Shown here one piece after another: positions 1-8,162 of a stretch of DNA of 64,000 nt (position 1 is the stretch's first letter; each line of letters opens with the position of its first letter). Origin of the DNA: a gamma proteobacterium NOR5-3 (GTDB lineage Bacteria > Pseudomonadota > Gammaproteobacteria > Pseudomonadales > Halieaceae); contig DS999406.1 of the NCBI GenBank assembly GCA_000158155.1, positions 14,084 through 78,083 on the forward strand, in the 5' to 3' direction. The notes beneath the pieces were generated by a model. It had not been told where the DNA came from. It did not search any database and saw nothing but the letters and a program-made list of their open reading frames with translations. A program made the position numbers and the translations under genes.

Positions 1-62
1 TCCAGAGACGCTTCAGCACTGTCAGACGCGCTCGACGGACGCTCAAAGGACAACCGCCCGCC
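1..62 (-). repeat. partial copy of a dispersed repeat, cut by the left edge
   Basis: Read on the minus strand, this stretch matches the core of the copy at 45701-45790. It shares CCTTTGAG, then CGTCCGTCGAG, and a diverged tail ending in TGGA at the window edge. It lacks the CTGCTCGAG block of the 45.7 kb copy. It lies in opposite orientation to the copy at 141-232, so the left intergenic region holds two fragments pointing at each other. The alignment was made by eye. Confidence 0.5.
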
Positions 63-140
63 TCGCCTGGTCAGGTCTCGATTGGAGTTGTTGTCGCGCT
101 GTGACAGACCCTGACGATGCGTGGCGCTTCGGCGCCGTTT

Positions 141-232
141 TGCTCGAGCGTCGGTCGAGCGCGCTGTTTAAAACTTCGGTGCCGATGGAGATGCGCGAGC
201 AGCTCGAGTAAAGCGGGGTCGAACCGCCCACA
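141..232 (+). repeat. dispersed repeat copy in the 434-bp leading intergenic region
   Basis: This copy shares a long block with 45711-45803, including TGGAGATGCGCGAGCAGCTC followed by GAGTAAAGCGGGG. The block carries an internal inverted repeat of the type TGCTCGAG...CGAGCAGCTCGAG. I see no credible gene in 1-434: the open frames there are out-of-frame readings of the repeat. The promoter of the phasin gene at 435 should lie between about 270 and 420, but no clear -35/-10 pair stands out. Confidence 0.65.
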
Positions 233-434
233 ATGTCTATGAAGGCGAAGGCCAGCAAAGAAGACTCCCGAATCCGCGGCGAACTTTTTTTTGCGTCGAA
301 TTTGTCTGCTAAACTGCCCCGGCACGTCAGAATATGTCCCTTGCCCGCCGCACACAGCTTATCGATCCCGGATATCGTTTACGCTGATTACTTTTATTGT
401 GACGGCATAGCGGCAACCACGCAGAGGAAACACG

Positions 435-947
435 ATGGCAGACGATAAGAACAAAGTTACGGACAAAGCCGGCGAGATCGCGAAAAATATATGGCTGGCA
501 GGCGTCGGCGCCTATGGCCGCGCAGTTGACGAAGCCCAGGGCCGCCTGGAAAAGGCCGGTGTTGAGCCCCCCAAACTGTTTCGCGAGTTAGTCAAAGCCG
601 GCGCTGCTCTGGAAGACGAGGCACGTGATGCTATCGAGGCCGGCTCTGCGGCACGCCACTCCGTCGAAGACCGCATCAACCGGGTGCGCGAAAACTTCAA
701 CTTGCAGCGCCCTGCACGAGGTGAGGATCTTCTTGCGCTTCACGAAAAAATTGACCGGCTGGCCAATCGCATCGACACGCTTACCGACGCGCTGAAAGCC
801 AGCGGCGCCCTGAAACCCTCACGCAAAGCGCCCGCACGCAAGAAAAAAGCCCCGGCGCGCGCCAAAAAATCTGCTGCAAAGTCGACCCCGGTAAAGAAAA
901 AGCCCCAGGCTGCTAAAAAAGCTCCCGCGCGACGAAAAAGCAGTTAA
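435..947 (+). CDS. PHA granule-associated protein (phasin, PhaF/PhaI type)
   Basis: This 170-residue phasin should coat polyhydroxyalkanoate granules. Residues 10-110 match the PhaI/PhaF phasin pattern: an early IWLAGVGAYGRA segment, then a long charged amphipathic helix with heptad-like spacing. From about residue 127 the protein becomes a Lys/Ala/Pro-rich tail with KKAPA-type repeats. It resembles the histone-H1-like, DNA-binding tail of Pseudomonas PhaF, although shorter. A GAGGAAAC ribosome site at about 423-430 supports the ATG. The next gene is a PhaD-like TetR regulator 18 bp downstream, so the pair probably forms a PHA control unit. No PHA synthase is in the window. Granule binding and DNA binding are inferred from the family. 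Confidence 0.85.
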   Translation: MADDKNKVTDKAGEIAKNIWLAGVGAYGRAVDEAQGRLEKAGVEPPKLFRELVKAGAALEDEARDAIEAGSAARHSVEDRINRVRENFNLQRPARGEDLLALHEKIDRLANRIDTLTDALKASGALKPSRKAPARKKKAPARAKKSAAKSTPVKKKPQAAKKAPARRKSS

Positions 948-965
948 GACACCGGCTGATCCCCG

Positions 966-1628
966 GTGAAAACCCGAGACCGCATCCTCGACACCAGTCT
1001 TCGCCTGTTTAACGACGAAGGCGAAGCCCACGCGACGACCATCGATATTGCCGCTGAGCTCGATATCAGCCCCGGCAATCTCTATTACCATTTCAAGGGT
1101 AAAGACCAGATTATTGCCGAGTTGTTCGAGCAGTTTCAGCTAGCGTTGGGGCAGACGCTCAAAGCACCGGTAGAGCAGCCTCTTCACGAACATAAGGGCC
1201 GCATCGAAGACAACTGGTACTACTTATACGTGGTGCTCGAGGAACTCTACCAATACCGCTTTCTGTATCACAATCTCGATGACCTCATGCGGCGCTATCC
1301 CAAGCTCGTTCGCGGGTTCCGCAGAATTCTCGCGCAAAAGCGCGCGGCATTAAAAGCCATCATCAGCAGTCTGTTTGAACAATCGGAAACACCGTTGAGC
1401 AAGTTGCAAATGGATGCTCTGGTCGAAAACATGACCCTACAGCTCACCTATTGGCTCAACTACGATCGGCTACTCCATGACGAGAGCGACGCGCAGCGCT
1501 GCATTCACCAAGGTGTGTTTCAGCTGCTCACGATGATCGCGCCCTACCTCGGCCAAGAACAAATCGATTTTTATCACGAGTGTGAAGTCATTTTTGAAGG
1601 CATGCTCGCAGCCGCCCAGAGCCAGTAA
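966..1628 (+). CDS. phaD: TetR-family regulator, PhaD-like
   Basis: This is a 220-residue TetR/AcrR regulator with a GTG start. The N-terminal helix-turn-helix spans about residues 5-50 and contains TTIDIAAELDISPGNLYYHF, the usual TetR recognition helix region. The C-terminal ligand domain resembles Pseudomonas PhaD, including the pattern QYRFLYHNLDDLMRRYPKL. In Pseudomonas, PhaD activates transcription of PHA genes, including the phasins. Position directly after the phasin supports the same role here, and the two genes are probably co-transcribed. The symbol is given by family resemblance plus context; the ligand is unknown. Confidence 0.75.
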   Translation: MKTRDRILDTSLRLFNDEGEAHATTIDIAAELDISPGNLYYHFKGKDQIIAELFEQFQLALGQTLKAPVEQPLHEHKGRIEDNWYYLYVVLEELYQYRFLYHNLDDLMRRYPKLVRGFRRILAQKRAALKAIISSLFEQSETPLSKLQMDALVENMTLQLTYWLNYDRLLHDESDAQRCIHQGVFQLLTMIAPYLGQEQIDFYHECEVIFEGMLAAAQSQ

Positions 1629-1629
1629 T

Positions 1630-2286
1630 TCAGAGCCCGGCGCTGCCAGCGTCTTTTTGCAAGATAATCACGTCGGCGCCCACAAAATCTACGCGGGCGT
1701 TGTGACAATGAGCCCACCAAAGCCAGGTCTGGCGACTAAAAAAGCACACGTGGGTGGGATCACGGATGTAATGCCACTGAGCAAAGGCTTCCCGGCTCTT
1801 CACCAGCTTGGTCATTACTCCCAAACAGCCCCCGGGCACCAGTAAGGCCCAGAGCATCGCGAGCACATCTTTGGGCCGATGCAGATGCTCCACCACCTCA
1901 GAGGCAGTAATGAAATCATATGGCCGTGCTAGCACCGTCGGGTCATCAAAGAAAAAATGATCGTACAGCGCTACGCGATGCCCAGCCTCGGTAAGCATCG
2001 CGGCCAGCGCGGGCCCCGGTCCACAACCAAAATCCAGACCCGTACTCTGTGATGACAGCCGTTCGCATAGAGGCTCTGCAAGCCGCGATAAAAACTGTCG
2101 ATAGCCCGGATCATCGACCTGATTGTCGTGCTGCTGGTAATACGCCAGCTCTTCGGCGCTGGAAACGTAGTCTGCGGGCGGCACAAACACCAACTCGCAA
2201 TGCTCGCAGCGCCAGTACGGTCTGGCGCGATCACGATAAAACAACCCCGTGCTTTGCGTTCTGCACAGGGGACAGCATTCAGTCAT
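1630..2286 (-). CDS. class I SAM methyltransferase with N-terminal zinc ribbon
   Basis: This 218-residue protein begins with a CxxC...CxxC zinc ribbon (Cys5, Cys8, Cys27, Cys30). A Rossmann methyltransferase domain follows, with the SAM-binding motif LDFGCGPG near residue 84 and an acidic/HD region ASEVVEHLHRPKDVL near 129. The layout matches the methyltransferase 23-like proteins that modify small molecules, lipids or sugars; the substrate cannot be read from sequence. The gene converges on phaD and the stops lie only a few bases apart. It diverges from the peroxiredoxin gene, and the gap 2287-2411 should hold both promoters. Confidence 0.8.
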   Translation of the reverse strand: MTECCPLCRTQSTGLFYRDRARPYWRCEHCELVFVPPADYVSSAEELAYYQQHDNQVDDPGYRQFLSRLAEPLCERLSSQSTGLDFGCGPGPALAAMLTEAGHRVALYDHFFFDDPTVLARPYDFITASEVVEHLHRPKDVLAMLWALLVPGGCLGVMTKLVKSREAFAQWHYIRDPTHVCFFSRQTWLWWAHCHNARVDFVGADVIILQKDAGSAGL

Positions 2287-2411
2287 GATGTTCTGCTACC
2301 ATCTTCGCCCGTTCCAGCTTGCGTCGACCTACAGCGCAAGCTCCAAAAAAACCAAAGCGGCCCGGGCAACAGTATCGGGCCACGTATTAGGCATAGACAA
2401 GGAGAGTACAG

Positions 2412-2891
2412 ATGAGTATTTCCGTTGGAGACAAGATCCCGACATGCACGCTGCAATTCATGGGCGAGAATGGTCCCGCACCGATCAGCACAGATGAGCT
2501 GTTCGCGGGCAAAAAAGTGGTGCTTTTTGCGGTGCCCGGCGCGTTTACACCCGGCTGTTCCATGACCCACCTGCCTGGCTATGTCGTTAACGCCGACAAG
2601 ATCCTCGCCGCGGGCGTGGACACCATCGCCTGCCTGTCCGTTAACGATGCTTTTGTCATGGATGCCTGGGGCAAGGCACAGAATGCCGAGCACATCATGA
2701 TGCTTGCCGATGGTAACGGCGACTTCACCAAAGCGCTGGATCTGGAACTGGACGGCCGGGGCTTTGGCATGGGCCTGAGAAGCCAGCGCTACGCGATGAT
2801 TGTAGACGACGGCAAGGTGACCGTTCTCAATGTCGAGCCCGGTGCCGGCGTTGATGTCAGTGCAGCCGAAAACATCATGGCTGCCCTGTAA
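2412..2891 (+). CDS. peroxiredoxin, Prx5 (AhpC/TSA, glutathione-type) family
   Basis: This 159-residue cytosolic peroxiredoxin reduces hydroperoxides. The peroxidatic cysteine is Cys49 in the motif PGAFTPGCS, which is characteristic of the Prx5 subfamily. A second cysteine, Cys74 (TIACLSVND), could serve as resolving or regulatory cysteine. The ATG follows a strong AAGGAGAG ribosome site at about 2399-2406. Family members are usually reduced by glutaredoxin or thioredoxin, and both gshA and trxA lie in this window. A DUF2855 gene starts 7 bp after the stop, so the two are likely one transcript. Confidence 0.9.
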   Translation: MSISVGDKIPTCTLQFMGENGPAPISTDELFAGKKVVLFAVPGAFTPGCSMTHLPGYVVNADKILAAGVDTIACLSVNDAFVMDAWGKAQNAEHIMMLADGNGDFTKALDLELDGRGFGMGLRSQRYAMIVDDGKVTVLNVEPGAGVDVSAAENIMAAL

Positions 2892-2898
2892 GTACATC

Positions 2899-3993
2899 AT
2901 GGCCACTCAACTGACTCTGGAAACCAACCGCAAAGCCTTTGATCAGCTGCGTGTAGTTGAGGACGCCCTGCCCGAGATTCTGGAAGATGGACAGGCGTTG
3001 CTGGAAGTCGACCGCTTTGCGCTCACCGCCAACAACATTAGTTACTGCCACGTCGGCGATCTGCTGGGTTACTGGCGCTTTTTCCCCACCGCGGATGAAG
3101 CCTGGGGACGCGTACCCGCCATGGGATACGCCACGGTCGTAAAGAGTGCACACACCGAAGTCGAGGTCGGGGAGCGCGTCTGGGGGTTTTTCCCCCTGTC
3201 GACACATCTTCTGATCAACGTCGGCAAGGCCAATGCCTACAACTTCTGCGACCTATCCCCCCATCGGGAGGGACTGGCTCCCATTTACGCGCAGTTCCAG
3301 CGGGCGGCCAGCAATCCGATTTATGAGGCCGCGCGGGAAGAGCAGGACAGCCTGCTGCGAGGCCTGTATCTCACGTCCTGGCTGTGTGAAGACGCTTTGT
3401 TCGACAATGACTTTTATGCGGCAAAAGACTGCCTGATCACCAGTGCTTCGAGCAAAACATCCATTGCACTGGCACATGCTGTGCAAGCCCGCGGCGCCCT
3501 GCGCAGCGTGGGACTCACCTCAGCGCGTAACAAGGCGTTTTGTGAAGCGCTGGGTTGTTACGATGCGGTGTTTACCTATGACGACATCCACAAGCTGCCA
3601 GCGCAGAACCCTGCGGTAAGCGTCGACATGGCTGGTGACCGGGCGGTAAACATGGCCGTGCACAGCCATTACGGCGATCAGTTGCGCTACGCCTGCCTGG
3701 TGGGAGCTACGCATCAGGATGGACCGATGGGTGCTGGAGAAGCGCTTGCCGGACCGCAACCCGAGCTCTTTTTTGCGCCGGCGCAGGCAGCCAAGCGCAG
3801 TAAAGAATGGGGTGCGAGCGAAATGGAGCAGCGAATCGCCAAAAGCTTTGTGGGCTTTCGGCGTTTTGCCGATAACTGGTTAAACATCACACACTTTGAC
3901 GGAAGCGCCGCTGCGCAGGAGGCTTTCCTGAAAGTGCTCCGGGGCGAAGCTTTGCCGGCCGAAGGCTACACCGTGTCGCTACGCGGCGGCTGA
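2899..3993 (+). CDS. DUF2855 family protein
   Basis: This 364-residue protein belongs to DUF2855, whose members resemble medium-chain zinc-free alcohol dehydrogenase/quinone reductase folds. The N-terminal third looks GroES-like (GDLLGYWRFFP, then a VEVGERVWGFFPLSTH segment). The middle, about residues 165-290, looks like a nucleotide-binding fold (CLITSASSKTSIALAHAV). I chose the ATG at 2899, eight bases after the peroxiredoxin stop; a longer reading would overlap that gene. The ribosome site is weak, which suggests translational coupling. The reaction is unknown. The 3' end overlaps the convergent PqiA-like gene by 15 bp. Confidence 0.8.
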   Translation: MATQLTLETNRKAFDQLRVVEDALPEILEDGQALLEVDRFALTANNISYCHVGDLLGYWRFFPTADEAWGRVPAMGYATVVKSAHTEVEVGERVWGFFPLSTHLLINVGKANAYNFCDLSPHREGLAPIYAQFQRAASNPIYEAAREEQDSLLRGLYLTSWLCEDALFDNDFYAAKDCLITSASSKTSIALAHAVQARGALRSVGLTSARNKAFCEALGCYDAVFTYDDIHKLPAQNPAVSVDMAGDRAVNMAVHSHYGDQLRYACLVGATHQDGPMGAGEALAGPQPELFFAPAQAAKRSKEWGASEMEQRIAKSFVGFRRFADNWLNITHFDGSAAAQEAFLKVLRGEALPAEGYTVSLRGG

Positions 3994-4620
3994 GGTGTCT
4001 GCTGAAGGTGCCTGGCGGGCTGCCAGCCAGTTAAGCAGTCCGCCGGCCGCTATGGCAAACAGGCAGTACCCCAGAAAGAACCAGAATCCCCGCTCCAGCT
4101 GCGCGTCCATAATCAGCAACTCGCCAACGTGATTGGAGGCCTGCCCCGCCATAAAGGCGATGAGCATGGCCATTACGAAGACGTCCGCCATGGACCACTT
4201 GCCCAGAGCAGCATTGATGGTCAGCAGCCGTCGCCCGAAAGTTCCCGGCAGCGAAAAGGCAAGCGCCTGCAGCAACAATTTCAATACCGGTATTACGACG
4301 CTAAAGCTGACGATCATCACCGCAACCAGCAGGTTGCCGTTGTCCGCCAGCTCCCGGGACATGCCCAGGATAGACCGGGTACTGCGATACGCCTCAACGC
4401 GACCCTCAATCTGATCCAGCCCCATCATGCGTGCCATCATGTTGAGCATGTCCCGGGTTTGCGTGTTGTCGCTCTCTCCGGCAATGAGATCGATGCCAAA
4501 ATCCGCAAGCTCAGACTTCTCGAGTTCTCCGCTTAAGGTGAGCACTGGCTGGCTGATCCCCGGATAAAGCAAAGCCAGGGAAATCACGATGAACCCCAGT
4601 CCCAAAAGTCGCACACCCAT
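3979..4620 (-). CDS. PqiA-like integral membrane protein
   Basis: This protein of about 213 residues has four predicted membrane segments, near residues 5-25, 100-125, 145-165 and 180-200. It carries the PqiA hallmark KWSMADVFVMAMLIAFM. Full PqiA has two such modules and a zinc ribbon; this is a single module with no ribbon. PqiA proteins work with MCE-type partners in envelope lipid transport, but no mce gene is adjacent. The start chosen is the ATG at 4620, two bases after the upstream transporter's stop. A start at 4647 would overlap that gene by 25 bp. Coupling with the DASS transporter is likely. The function is not known. Confidence 0.75.
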   Translation of the reverse strand: MGVRLLGLGFIVISLALLYPGISQPVLTLSGELEKSELADFGIDLIAGESDNTQTRDMLNMMARMMGLDQIEGRVEAYRSTRSILGMSRELADNGNLLVAVMIVSFSVVIPVLKLLLQALAFSLPGTFGRRLLTINAALGKWSMADVFVMAMLIAFMAGQASNHVGELLIMDAQLERGFWFFLGYCLFAIAAGGLLNWLAARQAPSADTSAAA

Positions 4621-4622
4621 TG

Positions 4623-5999
4623 TCACAAGACCATCACTCCGTAACACACTGCGGTTATTACCCCCGCAGCAATAAAATTCAGCATGAGCCCTTCTCGCGC
4701 CATACGCGTGGTGGTAATCAGCCCCGATCCGAACACAACGCTGTTGGGCGCCGTGGCCACCGGCAGCATAAACGCACAGCTGGCGCTCATCGCTGCGGGC
4801 ACCATGATGAGCTCCGGTGGGAGCGCAGCGGCCATGGCAGCAGCGGCCAGCACGGGCATGAGCAGCGTCGTGCTCGCGGTGTTACTGGTCGCCTCGGTCA
4901 TGAAAGTCACCACCAGGCAGACCACCAGAATCAACAGAATAATCGGCATATCAGTCAGGGAAGCCAGCGCCTGACCCAATACATCGCTCAAACCCGAGGC
5001 CACAAAGCCCTTGGCCAGGCAAATACCGCCGGCAAACAACAAAAGAACTCCCCAGGGGATGCGACTGGCCTGCTCCCAATCAAGCAGACGCCCACCGCGG
5101 CCATTAGGCACAACGCACATCAACACCACCGCCAGCAGGGCGACGGACGCATCATTCGCCTGGGGCAGGTCCAGCAGTGCGCGCCAGCCGCCAAAGGGTT
5201 CGCTGCGGGTTATCCACGCCAATGCCGTGAGACCAAAGACGGCAAGCACGCGGCGCTCTTCCGAGCGCCAGGGTCCCACCACAGGCAGTTCAAGGCTCGC
5301 ACTGCGCTCTATTCCCCGGGTCAGTGACCACGCCATAGCGGGAACGAGCAACACAACGACCGGCACACCCCAGCTCATCCATCGGGTAAATGACATCTCA
5401 ATACCGGTGTACTCCTGGTAAACCTGCATAAAGATCAGATTAGGCGGTGTGCCAATGGGTGTGCCCACACCGCCGACACTCGCCGCATAAGCCAGACCCA
5501 GAAGCAGCGGTACCGCAAGTCGCTCTTTGTCTCTGGAGCCTTCCAACATTGCGAGCGCCACCGGCAACAGCATCAAGGTGGTTGCCGTATTGGATATCCA
5601 CATACTCAACACCGCCGCTGCCGCCATGAAGCCCAGCACCAGGCGCTGAGGGCTGCGAGCACCAAACAGGTGGATCATGCCCAGTGCGATCCTGCGATGT
5701 GCGCCGCTGCTTTCCATCGCCTGAGAGAGCAAAAACCCGCCCAGGAGCAGCAAAATCAGCGGCGAACCGTAGGCCTCACCGACCTCAGCCGGCGTGAGAA
5801 CTCCCGCCAGAGGCAATACCGCCAGCGGTATCAGGGACGTCACGGGAATCGCGATGGGCTCAAATATCCACCACACGATACAAATAACGGCCACAGCCAA
5901 CACCACGGCCACAGGCTGAGACTGCCCCCAAGCCATCGCCAGCAATGCCGCCCCCAGGGCCAGGACAGGCCCTGCGTAGAGCGCAAGAGAACGCATCAT
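4623..5999 (-). CDS. DASS/SLC13-family anion symporter
   Basis: This 458-residue inner-membrane protein has about eleven hydrophobic segments and belongs to the divalent anion:sodium symporter (CitT/SLC13) family. The two SNT signatures are visible as SNTATTLMLLP near residue 137 and SNTASTTLLMPVLA near 371. These motifs bind the carboxylate or sulfate substrate and sodium. A GTPPNLIF segment near 183 is also typical. The substrate (C4-dicarboxylate, citrate or sulfate) cannot be decided. It is followed at once by the PqiA-like gene and diverges from moaA. Confidence 0.85.
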   Translation of the reverse strand: MMRSLALYAGPVLALGAALLAMAWGQSQPVAVVLAVAVICIVWWIFEPIAIPVTSLIPLAVLPLAGVLTPAEVGEAYGSPLILLLLGGFLLSQAMESSGAHRRIALGMIHLFGARSPQRLVLGFMAAAAVLSMWISNTATTLMLLPVALAMLEGSRDKERLAVPLLLGLAYAASVGGVGTPIGTPPNLIFMQVYQEYTGIEMSFTRWMSWGVPVVVLLVPAMAWSLTRGIERSASLELPVVGPWRSEERRVLAVFGLTALAWITRSEPFGGWRALLDLPQANDASVALLAVVLMCVVPNGRGGRLLDWEQASRIPWGVLLLFAGGICLAKGFVASGLSDVLGQALASLTDMPIILLILVVCLVVTFMTEATSNTASTTLLMPVLAAAAMAAALPPELIMVPAAMSASCAFMLPVATAPNSVVFGSGLITTTRMAREGLMLNFIAAGVITAVCYGVMVL

Positions 6000-6165
6000 G
6001 GACGCGCCGTCCTTACGCCGCAGGCGCCAGGCGAATCAGTCGGGAATGCACGGGGTAAGGGGGCATGGAAGACATTCATAGGGGCGCATCGTGTCCCAGG
6101 CAATCCTGCCTGTAAAGAGTGCGCAGCGCTTGGTCACGGCGGCCCAGAGAAGTACACTGCGCGCC

Positions 6166-7176
6166 ATGCATGAAAACACTCCGCCAACACTGATCGATCG
6201 CTTCGGTCGGCGCGTCGACTATCTCCGACTGTCAGTGACAGATCGCTGCGATTTTCGCTGCGTGTACTGTATGGCCGAAGACATGACTTTCGTCCCCAAA
6301 AGCGAAATCCTGACTCTCGAAGAACTTGCCCAGGTCGCTCAGGCCTTTGTAAACCTCGGGGTTCGCAAAATTCGCCTTACCGGAGGAGAGCCTCTGGTGC
6401 GACACAACATCATGCAACTGGTAGAACAGTTGGGCGCCATGCCGGGGCTTGACGAGTTGGTCATGACTACTAACGGGTCGCAGCTCCAGCGGCTGGCACA
6501 GCCGCTTAGCGATGCGGGGGTCAAGCGCCTCAACATCAGTCTTGATAGCCTCCAGCCCCGCCGCTTCAGGCAAATCACCCGGGTGGGTCACCTGGAGCAG
6601 GTCATCGCCGGCATCGACGCAGCCTGCGCCGCCGGTTTTGAGCGCCTGCGGATCAATGCAGTGATCATGCGCGGCGATAACGATGACGAGGTGCTGGATC
6701 TGGTCAACTTTGCCAAAGAGCGCAATATCGATCTGGCCTTCATCGAAGAAATGCCTCTGGGACAAATCGATGATCATGACCGGGCCCTGACACTGGCCGA
6801 CAGCGACTGGTTGCGCTCCCGGATCGAAGAGCATTACAGCCTCACGGCTCTGGGAGACCCCGGCGGCACGGCGGGTCCGGCAAGAATGTACACCCTGGAA
6901 GGCAGTGACAGCCGTATTGGCTTTATCTCACCGCATAGCAACAACTTCTGTCATCTGTGCAACCGGGTCCGCGTCACGGTAGAGGGACAGCTTCTGCTGT
7001 GCCTTGGAAACGAACATTCGGTAGACCTTCGGGAACTATTGCGCAGCCCGGGCGCGAGCATGGACGAGCTGCAGCACACCCTGCTGCGCGCCATGGATAT
7101 CAAGCCCGAGCGTCACTACTTTGACAACAGCGAAGAGCCACAAATTCTGCGCTTCATGAACGCGACCGGCGGCTAA
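6166..7176 (+). CDS. moaA: GTP 3',8-cyclase MoaA (molybdenum cofactor synthesis)
   Basis: This 336-residue radical-SAM enzyme catalyses the first step of molybdopterin synthesis, making 3',8-cyclo-7,8-dihydro-GTP from GTP. The radical SAM cluster is Cys28-x3-Cys32-x2-Cys35 (CDFRCVYC). The C-terminal cluster is visible as CHLCNRVRV followed by LLLCLGN. The chain ends in Gly-Gly, which is important for activity in MoaA. The ATG at 6166 gives the usual family length; an upstream GTG would add 25 unlikely residues. No other moa gene is in the window, so the pathway genes are dispersed. The upstream gap 6000-6165 has a short CAGGC...GCCTG dyad near 6097-6112, but I do not see a convincing Moco riboswitch. 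Confidence 0.95.
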   Translation: MHENTPPTLIDRFGRRVDYLRLSVTDRCDFRCVYCMAEDMTFVPKSEILTLEELAQVAQAFVNLGVRKIRLTGGEPLVRHNIMQLVEQLGAMPGLDELVMTTNGSQLQRLAQPLSDAGVKRLNISLDSLQPRRFRQITRVGHLEQVIAGIDAACAAGFERLRINAVIMRGDNDDEVLDLVNFAKERNIDLAFIEEMPLGQIDDHDRALTLADSDWLRSRIEEHYSLTALGDPGGTAGPARMYTLEGSDSRIGFISPHSNNFCHLCNRVRVTVEGQLLLCLGNEHSVDLRELLRSPGASMDELQHTLLRAMDIKPERHYFDNSEEPQILRFMNATGG

Positions 7177-7214
7177 AACCCCCGGCGCCTCAGCTAAAGG
7201 AGAGCCTCCGGGCC

Positions 7215-8162
7215 GTGGACAAGAGAACAGAACTAGCCTCAGCAGACGCCATCGAAGCGGGTTTTGCGGAGCTTGGGTATATCTGCAGCCCCAAGATAGC
7301 CACAGCGGTGTTTCTGGCTGCGCAGCTGCGCAAACCGGTTTTGGTAGAAGGCCCGCCGGGAGTCGGCAAAACAGAACTCGCCAAGACGGCTGCGACGCTT
7401 CTGGAGCTGCCGCTGGTGCGCCTGCAGTGCTATGAAGGTCTGGATGAAGCCAAAGCCTTGTACGAATGGAAGTACGGCAAACAATTGCTGTACACCCAGG
7501 TTCTCAAAGAAAAACTCGGTGATCTTCTGGACGGCGCCCAGGGTCTTGCGGAGTCTGTCGAACGCTTACACCAGTTTGGCGACGTGTTTTATTCCGAGGA
7601 GTTTCTCGAGCCGCGACCCTTGCTGCAAGCCATGGAGCAGCCCCACGGGGCGGTTCTGCTGATTGATGAGATCGACAAATCGGACCATGAGTTTGAATCG
7701 CTTCTGCTGGAGATTTTGTCGGACTACCAGGTATCCATTCCGGAGATTGGTACCATCAAGGCCAAATCAACCCCGCTGGTGTTTCTTACCAGCAACAACA
7801 CCCGGGATATCTCCGACGCCCTGAAGCGCCGCTGCCTGCACCTGCACATACCCTTCCCCAGCATCGATCTTGAAGAACGCATCCTGGCCAGTAGAGTGCC
7901 GGAGGTGCAGGACAGCCTTCGTCAACAGCTGGTGGCCTTTGTGCATGCCGTGCGCGAACTGGATCTCAAAAAGCAACCGGCCGTATCCGAAACCATCGAC
8001 TGGGCACGCAGTCTTTTATTACTGCACGCTACGGAACTCGAGCCCGAGCTACTGCAGAGCACCCTTAATGTACTGCTGAAGTTTGAGCAGGACATCGAGA
8101 CCACCGAAGCCGAGCTGGTATCGCTTCTGCGCTCTATAAAGCAGGCGCCGGACAACCACTAA
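7215..8162 (+). CDS. MoxR-family AAA+ ATPase
   Basis: This is a 315-residue AAA+ ATPase. Walker A is GPPGVGKT at residues 46-53, Walker B is VLLIDEID at 147-154, and sensor-like SNNTRDISDALKRRC follows near 196. MoxR ATPases act as chaperones that mature or activate metal or cofactor enzymes, usually together with a VWA-domain partner. Here the partner gene starts immediately after the stop (ATG at 8163), so the two are surely co-translated. It starts with GTG after an AAAGGAGAG ribosome site. The client is not evident; moaA lies 38 bp upstream in the same direction. Confidence 0.88.
   Translation: MDKRTELASADAIEAGFAELGYICSPKIATAVFLAAQLRKPVLVEGPPGVGKTELAKTAATLLELPLVRLQCYEGLDEAKALYEWKYGKQLLYTQVLKEKLGDLLDGAQGLAESVERLHQFGDVFYSEEFLEPRPLLQAMEQPHGAVLLIDEIDKSDHEFESLLLEILSDYQVSIPEIGTIKAKSTPLVFLTSNNTRDISDALKRRCLHLHIPFPSIDLEERILASRVPEVQDSLRQQLVAFVHAVRELDLKKQPAVSETIDWARSLLLLHATELEPELLQSTLNVLLKFEQDIETTEAELVSLLRSIKQAPDNH

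Noticed and set aside
6000-6165. Possible Moco riboswitch before moaA
   Set aside because: Only a short CAGGC/GCCTG dyad is visible; the conserved Moco RNA architecture cannot be recognised by eye.
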